Below are positions 61,601 to 64,000 of a stretch of DNA of 64,000 nucleotides, piece after piece. The stretch spans positions 17,012,293 through 17,076,292 of the forward strand of contig CM059575.1 of the NCBI GenBank assembly GCA_030386875.1. The letters run 5' to 3'. Position 1 is the stretch's first letter. Every line of letters starts with the position of its first letter. The notes under the pieces were generated by a model. That model was not told the origin of the DNA and did not search any database. It saw nothing but the letters and a program-made list of their open reading frames with translations. The stretch is from Morinoia aosen (lineage: Eukaryota; Arthropoda; Malacostraca; Amphipoda; Talitridae). The position numbers and the translations under genes were made by a program.

Positions 61601-63974
61601 TCATTTCCTTGTAAAGTCTGTACGACGCACAAGCAATCCCTGACTTACTCTCTAAAGATTATATCTGGCCTAATAAATCTTGTTAGTCCCTTTCCGGCCA
61701 TCTCTGCAAGGAATTTCTGGTTCGAGGAATTCTTGAATGATAATTCCTCTGTGTAAATTATTCTCCTCGGACCATTTTTTTTGTAAGTGTATACGTACGA
61801 ATGAAAGGCAGAATAGTAGCAAACAATTCAACTTACATTGAAATAATTTTTCATAAAATACCGTATAAAAATTCAGGGCTGACGCACTGCACCTTATGAG
61901 GGCTGAAAAAGGAAAATTTACACTTTGCATGAAAAATTTTCAAGGAATTTCCCGAACAGGCAAACGATCTTGATAAATTTCGTTTTTCGAATACCTGGCT
62001 TCCTTTGATCGCTTTTAAACTTCGAATTGTCGTGGGATTGGATTGCAGTAAAATAGTATCAATTACTCAAAACAAAGTATTAATTTCAGGATCATTTAGT
62101 GCAAAAGCCTCACATGCTTGAAGGTCTGCCTATTTATACTGAACACCAAATAAAGACATGGTTGCTGTAAGTGAACCTCACGAAGATCTCTTTATTTGGT
62201 CTAGCACTGCAAAGTTTACTTTGTGGTATAAATGCGCCTATTTCTTAGAAATGACACAGTCTCTCGCACGGCAGCGAACATTATTTGTTTCCCTCTCTTC
62301 CACCATCGTATTCACTTCCTCATCGCCCTTTCATTTCAACAACCTCACCTTTTGCTCTTCTGTTTTTATCCTGTCTCATTATTTGACATCTCTTTCTGAT
62401 TTCTCCATTTCTGAAAAATCATTTTACTCGATGCTAATTTTTTCTTTGTACTGTAACTTTTTAGCTCTCTTCGCTTTGGAATTTTTTTTTTCGAACTATT
62501 ATAAATGAATTTTAACATTTTTTCAGGATAATACCGTCATTATATATTTAGCTTTTAAATTTTTGGCGTGTCGTGAAAACTCTTACCGGCTACGCTCAAC
62601 ATTGTCGCTCATAATTCCATGATTCAGAGTGATGCCGCTGATGGCTTCCACGGCATGTAACCTGTAGCCGAAGCTCAATATTTTATTAGAAGCGAGTACT
62701 GCACATCACAAGGCATACCGTACTAAAGTAGCACTAAGATATTCCATTTCGTATTATTCTACTCGTAAGTGTTCTTCAATAGTTTCCTTCGAGTTAAGAA
62801 AGCCAGCAGCTTTGCAGAATTCTAAAACATTAAGTTTCTCGGACAGCATTGCAAAAACAATTGTGAGTTTTTTTCCGTATTTTCAAGTGAATGGCATACT
62901 AAATTTTACTGTGAAACAAAAAAAAAATAAGAAAACCAATCTTGATGTTCCCATGTTAGGGATACTTATAGGAACGTAAATCATATCTTCAGGTAATGAT
63001 TACCGGTCAGGCTTTTAACGCTTCTGTGTATAGCTTATCATGGTAATCAACAAGCAACTGGCTGTGTGATAATTGTAGTCAATCGGCCAGTGACGGTATG
63101 GTAGTCTACATAATGCTGGCAGTGGACAAATCAGTTTAGGAAGAAATTTTTCTCGTTTACAAATCCAACTAGTGTGCTTTCATACTTGGCTCACTCTCAA
63201 TACATCATCCTCAATCTTTGAAGATTTTATTACATTATCAAGAGAACATTCAATTTTAATCTAAAACCATTCAATCAAGGTAATGAATTGTTCACTCTGC
63301 AAACGCATGAGAAAAGTTTTGTCGCAATTCGTAAATTCACTCAAACGAATGCCAAATTGTCAGCACTTGAAATTTGCGACTTTAGTTTATTGATGAAAAC
63401 GTCATCCTTGGTTTTCATTCAATAATTTGGAAATGAAATCCATAAAGCCCATTCTCAAAAAACTTTAAATCAATGGACACTGTTTTAGTTTTTCTCACAT
63501 TGCTTTACTTGATTTAACTCCAAGTGTAACCATTTACTCTAAGTAAGATTTTCATTTCTCCACATTCTTCTCATTACGTGCCTAGTCATCTAATACTATT
63601 TCACTACATTATTCTTGGTTTTCAAAGTTTATAGGCCTTGCCATCTACTTTCATTCTTGACTTCTGTCGATCTTTAAATAATATCCAAAACTCAACGGCT
63701 CCCGTCTACCACCTACTTCTCGCTATCTCTTATTTCTTGCTTACACTGTAATTCTAAGTGTTTCCTACTATACACTTCTTAACCCACTGCAATGTTTCCT
63801 TCTGTTTCTACAAAGCACACTTTGGTTGTGCCTCCCACCTAACACACTTCATAATCTTCACGTGCGTTATACCCTCGCCATATTTTATCACTGTACTTGC
63901 CAACCCTACATTGTATCATTCACGTTCACTTCCTCTCGACCATTTTGGCTGACATACTTGCCTTTCCACTGCAG

Positions 63975-64000
63975 CCAGGACTACTACAACAGCACCGGCA
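63975..64000 (+). CDS. CACNA2D: Alpha-2/delta exon, truncated by the window end
   Basis: Acceptor CCTTTCCACTGCAG, phase 2 in. The first base completes an Asn codon (AA+C), then QDYYNSTG follows. It fits the variable, glycosylated region (sequon NST) that follows the LLFDAKVT block. The exon continues beyond the window. Confidence 0.75.

Larger units (their letters stand above)
55432..63974. other. Intron, about 8.5 kb
   Basis: Contains a (GT)n microsatellite and a tRNA-derived SINE. Pyrimidine-rich sequence at 62280-62500 and 63560-63970 precedes the next acceptor. No other gene is supported. Confidence 0.55.
3898..64000 (+). other. CACNA2D: Gene span: voltage-gated calcium channel alpha-2/delta subunit (partial, both ends missing)
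   Basis: The joined exons encode part of an alpha-2/delta subunit, the extracellular, membrane-anchored auxiliary protein that promotes surface delivery of Cav channels and shapes their currents at synapses and in muscle. What I see: the second half of a VWA domain (AIMLITDGAP, VRLFTYLIGRE, LLWMACANKG), STLAEVREQVLQYIPVIARP, a Cache-like part (LMTTVAVPVFD, LLGVAGTDVP, LGVNGYSFIV, HPDLRP), then KPNYNSVDFTEVEL, EGTPFSLGIALP and CDKTLIQSLLFDAKVT. All of these align by memory with CACNA2D3-type proteins. Exon phases agree at every junction. Several N-glycosylation sequons (NIS, NLT, NHS, NGS, NES, NST) fit an ectodomain. The signal peptide, MIDAS DxSxS loop and delta/anchor part are outside. Which arthropod paralogue this is (straightjacket or another) is not settled. 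Confidence 0.93.

Overview
The window is a stretch of an AT-rich animal genome, most likely an arthropod. A crustacean is plausible, but I cannot fix the lineage. Evidence: short GC-richer exons with GT-AG borders lie far apart in AT-rich introns; there are TTAGG-type repeats, a tRNA-derived SINE and a Penelope-like relic; and the one recognisable protein reads like arthropod homologues. Nothing bacterial or operon-like is present.

One gene dominates: a plus-strand gene for the alpha-2/delta auxiliary subunit of voltage-gated calcium channels (CACNA2D3 / straightjacket group). Both its ends lie outside the window. I place 16 exons that join in one continuous reading frame (about 1.65 kb, about 548 codons) from 3898 to the window end. 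They encode the C-terminal half of the von Willebrand A domain, an arthropod-type insertion beginning DPKxTxWLWE, the Cache-like region and the first part of the alpha-2/delta-specific ectodomain. The MIDAS DxSxS loop lies upstream and the delta part with its membrane anchor lies downstream. Two further stretches (29351-29542 and 48635-48655) are phase-compatible candidate optional exons.

Region by region: 1-3897 is intron and holds two elaborate inverted-repeat structures, a 2.3-kb fold-back element (444-2715) and a G-rich/TTAGG inverted repeat (2730-3230). 3898-12135 holds the VWA exons, including a 12-nt microexon. 12136-35160 is a 23-kb interval split by the insertion exon at 24.5 kb. 35248-45723 is a 10.5-kb intron with a Penelope-like GIY-YIG relic and several minisatellites. 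45724-55431 is the exon-dense Cache and ectodomain part, with a five-fold tandem duplication of a 3' splice site at 53.9-54.4 kb. 55432-63974 is an 8.5-kb intron with a SINE. The final exon starts at 63975 and runs off the window.

The most unusual features are the five-copy splice-acceptor array, the triple nested fold-back element, and the candidate exon with a KRRVKR basic motif that would end the protein early if its donor were not used.
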